DNA of 64,000 nucleotides from Takakia lepidozioides (taxonomy: Eukaryota; Streptophyta; Takakiopsida; Takakiales; Takakiaceae). The stretch covers positions 26,660,001 to 26,724,000 of the forward strand of contig CM060731.1 of assembly GCA_030704615.1 (NCBI GenBank), in the 5' to 3' direction. Below are positions 10,876 through 21,229 of the stretch, one piece after another. Below the pieces are notes generated by a model. That model saw only the letters and a program-made list of their open reading frames with translations, had not been told where the DNA came from and did no database searches. How positions within the stretch are numbered: the stretch's first letter is position 1; each line of letters begins with the position of its first letter. A program made the translations under genes and the position numbers.

Positions 10876-11819
10876 CTATCCAGGAGACTAATAGCCAGTC
10901 TGTTCCCTGGATTGTGTAACAGACGCGGATGCACTGGCCTCACCGGGACCCTGTGGACGAATTTCTGCTGAGTTCCCAACAACATGTTTTTGGATCTGCC
11001 AGTATGAGTGTTTTGACCGAGTCCACTTTTCCCCCAGGCACATTCACTGACGACGTCATCAGGTCACCGGTAAAGCATTCTTATCCAGCTCCCCGTGGCC
11101 TGCCTTCTATGACCTTCCAGGTTAGTCCCGTTTTCGTGCGCTCAGTGGCGAAAGCCATAGATGAGTCTTACTTGATGACCGAACTCAATCTGGGAACGCA
11201 AAACCGTATCATAGATCTTACAGAAGAGTCTGAGGAAGCAATTGCCGGTGGGTCTTCCATACATGTTCTTGATGTTTCCAAAGTCCATGGAGATCCGAAC
11301 ACCCAGCCGACTGTCCACCAGACTGACCAGCATACTGAACAGTGGACACACGGAAGGACTGCCGAGCAACCTATGGCGGGGTAGCATACTGTCTTCATTG
11401 ATGAGCAGACTGAATCGCAGACTAACCAGCAGACTGCACAGGTCACAGATGGAAGGACTGACCAGGATGGCTCGGAGCGGCAGACTGCATAGCTCAGCTT
11501 TGACTGCACAGTTCAGATTGCACGACCTGACCAGCACACTGCACACTTCACATAGGGAAGGAGTGACGACCAACCTGCCACCGAGCACATTGCCCACATT
11601 GAGGAAGAGACTGAACCGCAGAGTTGCCAGCAGACTGCACAGTTCACAGATGAAAGGACTGACGAAGAACCGGCGGCCGAGTAGACTGCCCACATTGAGC
11701 AACAGACTGAACATGCTGGCAGGCACACTGACAAGGAACCACATGCGGCGCAAACACCGTCTGGTATAGCGCTGGATTACATGGAGTCTGCTCCCTCACC
11801 CCTTGGGCAGGTTGTGCCA

Positions 11820-12990
11820 TTTCCTCTTTCAGCACTGTTGTTTATGTTTTAGCACATTGTGAAATTGGGCTAATTCGACATTTTGCTCGGTATCCTCACA
11901 GGATGTTCGTCCCTCCGTCGGCAGACTGTCTACTTCTGAGGACATGTGTCACGGCCCTTTGCCTTGAGGGCAGGGGGTCGGGACACATGAGGGGCTGCCC
12001 CTGTGGTGGGGGCAGCGACAACAATAGGTATGGGGGGCTGAAGCACCCTTGAGTGCCCAAGGCACTCAAGGAGGCGGAGGCGCTCACTAGGTGGAGCCCC
12101 GCACACCGGGTTGCGGTGGGGGTGGCTCCACAAGGGGTGGTGGTAGCTTAGCGGGACTTAGTGGGGGTGGCATAGGACTCACCATGGGGGCGGAGACCTC
12201 GTGGAAGGAGTCGTGGGGAGTCTTGGGACTCATCACGGTCCGCATGCCCGTATGCGCGGTCCATCGTGCCTCCATCCAGCACATTCTGTAAATGATGAAT
12301 GACCAAGACCCCGATGTCACACCGTTCTGAGAAGCCACTACGCGCGCTCACAATATACGAAGGCCTTGCCGTGTCAGGATTTCCATTCCCACGTCCCACC
12401 ATGTCCGACGCAGCACTTGCATCCTTGTCTCTGCCAGGTGGAGGCAACACGTATTAAAATATCTATTCCCCCAAGGCCACATTTTGTTTACCTCTTTTTG
12501 TGAAAGCCACGTCAGCAAATGTGCTGCCGAGTCATGGGTGCAATGAATGCGCAGTGGTTCATGGAGTCGTTGAGTCGACTACATATTCACTTTAATGAAT
12601 AAATATCTTTATTCCATTAATTGAATTAGGAAAGAAAATTTGTAGTCGCATGTGCAGTAATTACAATCACTTGTAATTTTGGCTTTTTCAAATTTTATGT
12701 ATTTACGCAATTCGTAAAATAGCCCGGAATTCTGCTACGACTCCGGAGTCGTTGACCCCACTTCTGTCCGCCGTCTGAAATGCCCCCGTGGGCCCACATT
12801 GTCTGTTTCGACTCTCCAGTAGTCCTGTTTACTACCAAGTGGTTCCCGGAGTGGTCGCGGACATGTAGTCGAATCGGAAAAGACACGAATGCTTCTAGTG
12901 TTAGCTTACTGGAGCTCATTACATATTGTCTTCCTCCAAGAGCATATATAAGCTCTACGCAAGCGAGATAACCATGACCCTCTCTTACTA
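11820..12990. other. Gene-poor spacer with a hairpin
   Basis: No supported gene. 12047-12071 forms a perfect hairpin (CCTTGAGTGCC, loop CAA, complementary arm). A Pro-rich minus frame at 12087-12338 is low complexity. From 12550 to 12720 the sequence is A/T-rich. Confidence 0.5.
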
Positions 12991-12993
12991 GCT

Positions 12994-13342
12994 ATGGCCA
13001 AATTCGGCGGCCCTATAGAAACATCATCCCAAGGAGCAAAGGGTGGTACTGCCATTCTCATCTCTCCGGCCTCCCTCAAACAATTTTTGGTTTAAAGACG
13101 AGGTTTGGGAACCAGGTCGGGTGCAATTTTGCACCCTCAAGCTCACTAGAGACCCAGAACCTATTGGATTCCATAATATCTACGCTCCCAACATTGCCCC
13201 TGAGTGCATGGACCTCTGGTCCTTGATTACCCGAAAAATGTGCAACGAACCATCCACCAACAAATGGATAATTGCAGGTGACTTCAATATCATGGAGAAT
13301 GAGGAAGGCATGAAACGTCATGGGTCACACCCGGCGCCTTAA
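12994..13342 (+). pseudogene. LINE endonuclease fragment
   Basis: Two frames together give the layout of the APE-type endonuclease of non-LTR retrotransposons: a GGTAILIS segment near 13041 and, in another frame, FHNIYAPN near 13170 followed by KWIIAGDFNIMENEEG near 13262-13310. GDFN is the catalytic hallmark. A frameshift between the two parts and later stops show that the copy is dead. It is a 5' LINE scrap; reverse transcriptase does not follow it here, but a LINE RT fragment on the other strand lies at 19257. Confidence 0.75.
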
Positions 13343-16300
13343 TCCCGAAGAGGAGTAGCTCTGGCACTCTCTCGTCCAGACTCATAGCTTAATGGAAACA
13401 GAACGACCCACTGGTGGAGTACCCAAGAGGGATCAACCCTTTCTTTACTTGAACAAACAATCAGGGCATTCATGACCTGTGTATGGCTCATTTAAACGAA
13501 ATCTACATTATCTCTATGTCCATCTCCAATGGTGCAAGCCTTTTGCAGCCTCATAAACCCATTGCTCAGGGGTTTGACCATGTTGTGATTGCCCCCACCC
13601 TTTCAATGCCAAAATGCTCAAAGGCGAGGTAGAGGCATCTATAGGCCGCTTAACACTAGTCATCTCAAGATCCTAGCATTCATTCTTGGGCTGGAAACAG
13701 CATGGTTGGAGTCAAGGAACCACCTGACTCGCCCAATCAGATATTCATGTCCAAACTCTCGGCCACATACAGGACCTAAGCAAAGTGATTACGGCCTCTG
13801 ATCATAAAAGGCAAATCCTGGCCGTAGGTCGTCCAGGAACAAAAAATGCAAATGCAAGCAGGAATTTTTTCCTGAGGAGGAAAAAATGACAAATTACTTC
13901 TTCCAAAAGATGAAGTTGAGGCAATCCCTCTAAAGCATTTCAAAAATATATCCTCCACACATTCTACGCAGAAATACAAGTATGTATTGTGGTCTTAGAG
14001 GAACATCCACTGCCAAGTTGACGTTCATTAAAAAGAATGGGAGGATGCAATGAATTAAACAATGATCAGAGCTCCGGTATCCAAAATGACATACACAAAC
14101 AAACATGGAACAATGGCAGAACCAAACATGAAACAATGATAGCATGTGATGAAGAGGACAACATGGAAAAACGAGTCTGCCGGGACCTGATTGATGATAT
14201 GAAACATTCATATTTTATTTGAGATTGTATCATTCAAGGCGATGGACCAACAGAAAAATGAACGTCAACTGTCCATCCATTCATGGGCTTAATTCCATAA
14301 AAGCCATAGATTCTGAAGCCATAGAACCGAACGGCTTATACTAACTCATTAATAATACTGAGCCTCCTCCCAAATGGCTCACAGTCAAAGCATGTGTTTG
14401 AAGACGCCTCCTACCACAGTTACTTACAACGGTCTCCGCACTAGAGGAAACGGAGATACTTTCAGGAAGGTGAAACCCGCTGACATTGTCATCTGAAATG
14501 TTACTGCCAACTCTACTTGATGCCCTTGAAGCCTCCCGGCACGCCCGCCATTCTTCCCAATCACGCAGCTCTTGTTCCTCTTTTAGAATTCATTCCTTGA
14601 ATGTAACTGGGGACACGTGGTTGAAATAACAAATGTTAGGCCCAAAGTGGAAGTTTTGCATAATGAGGATTTGTTGAGGTAAGAGTGCAAATGCAAATGC
14701 AAAAAAATTGGAAAATCAAATTCTGAACAAACAACAGAACGGTGGGATTCACATGCCTACCGAGGTAATCAGGTTCTTTTTGATGTGGGATTCAAATACG
14801 AGGATCAAGATATCTTTCATACCAGGCCCAGCAGGCATGGTCTCGACCAATAGGCTTACGAGAACACTTTGCCCGGTTCTCGCTAATGTAATCAACGACT
14901 GTTGAAGCTTCAGCCATCTCCGATATCTATGGCCACACTGCCTTTGTCATATCATCCCGGTCACGCAAGCCGTTTGGTGATGGCTTGAATGAGAAAAAGA
15001 AGAATCCAGTATTTTATGGGTTTCGCAGGCCCTTTGATGGCTCATCATCTACAAGAAGTATTTGCCCCTTCGTAGCAAACGGTCTACCAGGGTACTTGGC
15101 AATAACACTACGAATATCCTTCACGAGATATTTCATCCCGGGCCATAACCGGTGGTATCCTTGCAATCCTCAGCAGACCATATGAAGCAAAACTTCTTTG
15201 CTATTTTCATGGGGAAGAAGCTCTCTAACATCCTACAAAGAACACCTCTATCAGCACATGACCAAATGGCCACGTGAAAAATGCTTCAATGTAAGGTCCA
15301 GAAACTCCAAGACTCCAGGCCGAGGCACCACAAACGGTCTGTCAGGAACTTGAAGTGTCACATTCCTGAAACAATCTCCATAAACAGTTCACCGCAGGGG
15401 TGGCCGGTAGCAGAGGAGTCCGTTGACACTCAAAATTAACAACATCTGTTTCCTCTTCCCCGTTGTTGCATGTAAAGGATGAGATACAAAATTATCCTGA
15501 GCAAGTTAATCACACACTGACATTAGTGTTTCTGCCATGAAAATACCCATGACCCATAATGATTGAGTGTATGGAAGATCAACACTATTGTGCAAAAAGT
15601 GGCAAAATTCTGTACGTGTTGTGGGCTTGGAATGTTTCGAGAAGAGGGATAATATTGTGAAGAAGAGGAACGTCGACTGCCAAGTGGAGGTTCAAAAAAG
15701 TACCTTGTATGGAGGGAAATTGATGAAGGTATCGTGCTGCATCCCCGTCTATTGAGAAAAGATGGAGTAAATTAGTGCAGAACCAAATGAACACAAAAGA
15801 GAAGAAAGTGGAGAAATGATATCGAATAATACCGATGTCGTCTTATTGGAAAGTCTCGCTGGCGTACTTGGGATCCCAACGGACGTGTTTTGACGAGACC
15901 CTGGTATGTCCGAGGTAATCTTTTTCTTCCGCGAGGCTGCTTTGTCTTGGAAGACAGACTTCTCTCTGGTGGAACTGATTTGTAAAAGAGATGGAAATGG
16001 TTTGGGGGCTCTATTCCGCTTCCTCGGTGCAGAACATTGTGCCAACATTGCAAGGTTGGGAAGCCGAAAAGTTGCAATTGTTTCGTCCTTGTCCTCGTCC
16101 AAAGGTTTGCGGGGAAGGGGAACGGAATGGAAATTGTCCCTTGAACACTCCATATCCTGAATGGAATTCACACGTAAGGTATGGATTACCTCGGAACAGA
16201 ATTCCAATGAAGATGTCGTTTGACAAGAAGGTCATAATCCGCATATTTTCTGGCCTGGAGTAAAACAGAACATCAGACCCAATACTAAGTAAAACAAAAG

Positions 16301-17779
16301 GACGAGTAAGAATTCAGATATAAGTAATTTTATCTGACTCCTTCTGATTTGGGCTACCCAACCCTTGTACTGAGGAGAGAAGGAGGGAAGAGAAGCAACA
16401 GTGTACTGCGGAGTCACAGCCTCAGCCGCGTCATCAATGGCTGACATTCTCGAGGTAGATTTCAGACCCTTGATACTTAACAGGGAGGGTGAGGATTGTA
16501 GAGTGAGGTCCACGAAATCCCCTTCACATTTGTCAGGTTGGCTTCCATCTTCGACATTAAATCCTAAACAATCATGCGACGGAACATCCATTTCAAGAAT
16601 GGACTGAAGAAGAGGGTCGTGCAATTGAACGGAAGCCAAGTGCCTGGATGATGCTTCACCGTCGATGACAGAAATCTGAACAGTAGTGTGAATGTTGTCC
16701 CTCTGTCGACGAATTTCTGATATGGAGGATTCCAATGGAGGTCCCAACGAGAAGTTTGCATCGTCAGCATCTCCATGAACCTGCCCAAACAAACTTATAT
16801 GGTCAATGTACAGACAAAGCATAACTTCCACTACACAGTGGAGGTTGTCGGATTTGAAAAAGCCCCCGCGACGAGATTTCGAGAAGGCTTGTATCCCATA
16901 GGATCGGGGTGGTATAGGGTGGAGAAACGCAAGGATGAGACAAGGAGATAGCAAACAATTCCATGTCAATTCAAATTGACATGGAAATCACAATAGACCA
17001 CAATCCTTATAGAAAAACAATACAACCTAGAGAAAAACCAACCAAAAATTGAGATTGCATCATAGACGTGGTTGATCAATGAAATCTTTATTTTGAATCA
17101 TCATATCGGAGATTCCGGTAATTAGAATCATCAATATAATCCAAGAGAGGCTTAAACTTGGGATCGGTGGAAACATTCTGATAAGGCTTAAGTCATATTC
17201 TCTTTTCCCTGAGATAACTGGAAACGGTGCAAGATCTCTTCATTTCAAGCAAGTATTTCAGGAGAATCTTCTAGAGATAGCAAGAGTCCGTGTCCACGGA
17301 TTCAAACGATTATAGAATCAGACAGGATTCAGGCGGGTTCAACACACACTTAATAGCAGAATTGTTGATGAGTAGAGTGTTACTCCTGTTGTACTGACCA
17401 CCAAATCTTTGCCAGACCGTCATCAATGGCTTCAAGAACAGACTTGGTGGGTCGTATCCTGATATAAATTCACTACAACAGATCCCGACTTTAACGTCTG
17501 CCACATTTGCCAGTAAGTAGCATGTATGTCTATAAAATGCAAAGAGGCAGTCCTGGTTGCCAATTGTGACCACCAGATGTCAAAACTGCAATAGGATGAC
17601 GTGGGCATAAGAATGTATGACTGCCAGTATTCACGACTATACGTGGCGATTGCCGGTTGCCCAAGGAGTGTCTACGTGGATGATGCAACATAAATAGATG
17701 AAACAGATGCAGGATGTGATTGCAAATGACGACGTGGACCAACATATCCTTGCTCGCGGGCACTAAGCCACACCCTGTG
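13343..17779. other. Long gene-poor region, probably decayed transposon sequence
   Basis: I see no convincing gene in these 4.4 kb. Open frames are short, and none shows a known motif. A short CCACTGCCAAGTKGAGGTTC-like motif recurs near 13998, 15676 and, less exactly, 16820. This suggests diverged copies of a dispersed repeat. Confidence 0.4.
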
Positions 17780-18330
17780 AATGAAGAAATGAATGGATGA
17801 ATGAATGATTAGGATGAATTAGGATGAGTGAACTAGGATGAATTAGGATGAATGTGCTCAAAATTTAGGGTTGCTAGGTCGCAGTGTTAAGTATGAGGAT
17901 AATAAGCAGTAAAAATATTTAACTACTGTTTCACTGACCCAGCAGATTAATAGTAAAACTAATCCACTGCTGGTTAAGATTAGTGAAATAAAACAACTGT
18001 ATTATCTCAACGAATGATACACAAACGCCTTGCTGACAACTATTGGATGAACGTATCAAACATAACTTTTATGCACTGGATGAATGTATGAACGAATGAT
18101 ACAACAAACGCCTTGCTGGCAACTCTTGGATGAACGTAGGAACGAATGATAATGCAAACACCGAGCTGGCAGCTATTGGATGAACTAACAGTGAAACTCA
18201 TTTAAAGATTTATTTTGGATGAATGGATGAAATTAAAATGGCCAAAAAATGGAAAAACAAATGAATGGATGGATGTATTGATGGAAAACCCAAAATCCAT
18301 CCATCTATCGCTACATTCATCCATCCAGTC
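17780..18330. repeat. GGATGAATG-type degenerate short repeats
   Basis: Imperfect repeats of GGATGAAT occur densely at 17780-17850 and 18217-18320, with looser copies between. The same motif returns at 29990-30075, 30530-30720 and 31260-31330, so it is dispersed through the central repeat block. Confidence 0.6.
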
Positions 18331-18516
18331 ATGAGTAGAGGGGACTTAGCATTTTTTTTGTCTCCCCTGCCATCTGTTTGTTTTCTTTGTGTTGAGTTTG
18401 ATTGTGAGAGACGACAAACATGACAGAGCTGTGTTTGCTTTCTTATGGTGTCGAGTCTGATCATGAGAGACGACGAGCGGAGCTGGTGGGATAGGGGGCA
18501 GACAGGGACTCAAACC

Positions 18517-18585
18517 CTAGAATTGGGGCATGAAGATGTGGTGCACGATGTGGCCATCGACTATTATGGGAAGCGGCTGGCCACC
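18517..18585 (+). pseudogene. SEC13-like gene fragment (one exon piece)
   Basis: The translation runs LELGHEDVVHDVAIDYYGKR and then LAT. In eukaryotic SEC13, the WD40 subunit of COPII coats and the nuclear pore, the start of the protein has a GH-x-D-x-x-HDV-x-x-DYYGKR-x-AT block, so 23 residues fit. After LAT the WD40 strand (usually ASSD) is replaced by unrelated sequence. No other SEC13 exon was found nearby. This looks like an exon scrap captured by a mobile element or a pseudogene remnant. Confidence 0.55.
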
Positions 18586-18589
18586 TTAC

Positions 18590-19112
18590 GATGGACAACC
18601 ACAAAAGGTGTGTGTGGTTTTTTCTCTTTGTACGATGTGAAGAAGTTTGTCCATCCTGCAAATCTGGGCTCTTGGCGACTGTTAGTACCATGATTTGGTA
18701 TTCTTTTTGCTGTTTACAAGGTTCTTCGGAGAGTCAGCTTGGTCTTAGCAGGTCGTGTTTCAATCTCTGTTCACTCAGCTGCACTGTGGTGGTTCTCATG
18801 GACCAATCCGACATTACCGGACTACAGACACAAGCAGCACACACAAGAGGTCCGTTTGGGTTCATGGTCAGTCGAATCCTCCATGGGTCATGACACAAGG
18901 TGGAGGACAATGTGGTGAGGGCACCTTCTTCTTCAACCTATTTCAGCCTGTTTTGCCTCTCATCAGACTTGGCCGTGAATTTGCAGCACGGAGCAGAGCT
19001 GGCATGAGTTTTTTAAAGATCCTTCACGATGGTGCGACAACCGCAATCGCAGGGTGTGGCTTTTTCTTAATGTACGATATGAAGAAGTTTGTCCATCCTG
19101 CATTTGTCTCTT
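18590..19112 (+). repeat. Diverged direct repeat of about 75 bp
   Basis: 18600-18672 and 19037-19112 share GAAGAAGTTTGTCCATCCTG and its surroundings with some mismatches. The first copy directly follows the SEC13-like fragment, so the repeat probably belongs to the element that carries that fragment. Confidence 0.6.
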
Positions 19113-19256
19113 CTAGGCTAGGCTCGCAGTTCCTCAAGAGCGGCAACCCTTAGTTCATTCTGGAACACTTGGTTCAGCTTCTAGGTGAAGGGTTTCTCTT
19201 CTTTTAATCTTCAGTTTTCTAGATGGTTCTAGATGAAGATATGCTCTTCTTGTCAT

Positions 19257-19535
19257 CTATTTTAGCGATAGGTGTTTCCCAACCATGCCCTTTGCGATGA
19301 TCTTATACGCATTTAATAATGTAATTGGCCTATAGTTTGAAAGATCAACTCTGTCTCCTTTCTTGTAGATGAGAGTAATGACCCCCTGAGAGATTTGTGA
19401 AGGCATGATTCCCTTATGCAAAATCTCATTGGCCATAGACAGAAAATCATCCCCACGAACGTCCCAAAGCTCTCTAAGAAATTCATCAGGCATCCCATCG
19501 AGACCTGGAGTTTTCAGCGCACTCCAGGATTCCAA
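19257..19535 (-). pseudogene. LINE reverse transcriptase fragment
   Basis: The minus frame contains KTPGLDGMPDEF and, further on, GVITLIYKKGDRVDLSNYRP and ITLLNAYKIIAK. These are the first conserved blocks of non-LTR retrotransposon reverse transcriptase (K-x-PG-x-DG, then LI-x-KKG-x-x-x-x-x-x-NYRPI-x-LLN). The fragment stops before the catalytic YADD block, so it is a short internal piece of a dead copy. Confidence 0.85.
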
Positions 19536-21229
19536 GGATGAATATTTTTGGTTCTCATTTGCCTTGAGGCCGCAGGAAAGGTTGGGCAGGTCAAGCGATC
19601 CTTATTATTATAAGTATAAATATATTTCTGTTTTATTTTTCAAATTTTTATTGGCTTGTCTGACATAAGGTTTCGGATGTAGTCGGGCAGTGCATAGGGC
19701 AGTTATCATCCACGGAAATGTGTCAGCTGAAATTAGGTCGGTGTCAACCGACATCCCATCTTTGTACGGCACATGGGAACATGTTCCCAAGGGTTTGATG
19801 TTCATGGCTGGGTGACAGGTGTACCTACTAGTAAGATGAAGGATGAAAACATTCATCCGTAAGGAGGCCCTGATATGGAAAGCCTGTGCGTGGCTGCTGC
19901 GACGAACAAGAGACAAGACAGTAAAGCCCTCCTGCGCAGCGAGGCATGGAGGGAGAAGAGGGGCCACAGGCGGATGCAGGATTTGTCTTGGACGTCACTT
20001 CGGGTCTCTACTACCATGCTACGTAAGCTTGTCTCACCTAAATTTTTTGGAGAGGCTTTGATTCTGTAGAATTTTGTCAAGCATACTCGAAATCGTGTTT
20101 TCTCGTACAGATTAAGGGTGCGGAAAAATTTCCCAAGGTTTTTATGGGGTGTAAGTTTCCAATAAGGTGGAGGATATATAATATCTATCGCAGGAAAATG
20201 TTCAGTTTCTGTCTCGTTCGTTGCATGAAAGGATCATTTATTTGTCGTCACCGCAATCAGGTGTTTTCCATGGTTTATATTACGCATGCACCATATACAT
20301 TTCACGTTTGATTCTCGTTTGACGGGTTTCCGAGAAGATTTTGCGAAACCAACACTGCGTTCTCGTGGTACGTTAGTCTTAGTTCGTTCGCAGCCCAACT
20401 TTGTAACCTGAAGGTATCTGACCTTTGTTAGCGGATGAGGCACAAAGGCTATCTGGTAACAGCTCTGTATCAAGTCTGCTAAATCCGGGATTTGTTGAGC
20501 CGTAAGTATACTAATAAGAAACTTCGAGCAAACGTCGAGGAGTAATCAACGGCGCATGAGTAGTGATAAGTCTTCCGCTTGCAAGCAGACGTCCAAACCC
20601 TATATTGGTTACTTTAGCTACATTCCCTTTTGGCATGATTTTAATATGAGTTTGTCACTTCATTTCACAGAGCATCAATGAGGAAGTAGATATTCCTCAT
20701 TTAGTTAGAGCCAATTTGATGTGAACCAAATTCTTGGTGTTAATGTGTTCTGAGCTTGTGTTTTGGGACTGAACTGAGGTCCCTAAAAGATAGGTGGCCG
20801 TGGCCCTGTAAGCTTTGATTGTATTTGATGTATATATGTAATTGATGGAGTAATCCTTGAATCTCTGAATGAGATCCTAGGTGCGCAAACACTGGGAGAC
20901 ATTGCCATTAACACCTCAACCCTAAATGCATATAATCCATGCTGCAGTATGGGTATGCTATTGCAAAAGGCATGCCTAGTACAGAACTATGCAGTGCTAG
21001 TGCCCACCCTTCTCTCTCGCTTGGGGGGCTACATGTGGACATAATAAAAAGTTATTCTTCTCTCTGAGACAGCTTCCCAGGTTGAGTTGTGCCCAGCCCT
21101 TGAAGCAAAACTCGATCTGGAGCTGTTTGTTGTTGATTTTGCAAGAACATTTGTGGGTAATATGCAACAGCATCAAGCTTCTCTCTCTAGGTATGAGCAG
21201 TAATTGTCTGACATGTTGTTGTTGAGCAG
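19536..21229. other. Spacer upstream of the OCRE/G-patch exons
   Basis: No certain gene. An ATG at 20557 opens a 41-codon frame that could be the first exon of the gene downstream, but I cannot connect it. The 5' exons of the OCRE/G-patch gene should lie here, because its first recognised exon begins in phase 2. Confidence 0.35.

Larger units (their letters stand above)
7823..11819 (+). pseudogene. Unrecognised, probably transposon-borne gene with Gln/Thr repeats
   Basis: Exon 1 (7823-8773, donor GAG|GTAATG) encodes a zinc-finger-like CPFC-x12-H segment near residues 69-85, Lys-rich and Ser/Gln-rich linkers and an acidic end. Exon 2 (9107-10248, acceptor TACCAG) joins in phase and carries IQQTP-type repeats and then a globular region. 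A third segment starts at 10339 and continues in one frame to about 11819, with QQTDESSQQIAPQQT repeats and a canonical SUMO-interaction motif (RIIDLTEESEE) near 11206-11240. In-frame stops lie at 9545 (TGA), 9950 (TAA), 10641 (TAG), 10872 (TAG), 10917 (TAA), 11382, 11490, 11553 and 11682 (all TAG). The phase at the 10248/10339 junction does not close, so one indel or another acceptor is likely. I do not know the family; the style and neighbours suggest a transposon companion protein. Confidence 0.5.

Noticed and set aside
10419-10985. 188-codon minus-strand Leu-rich frame
   Set aside because: It is the antisense of the CAGACT repeats; the plus strand has a better protein with splice sites and motifs.
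11142-11769. Long frames on the minus strand (203 codons) and in another plus frame (175 codons)
   Set aside because: Shadows of the same Gln/Thr repeats, without recognisable motifs.
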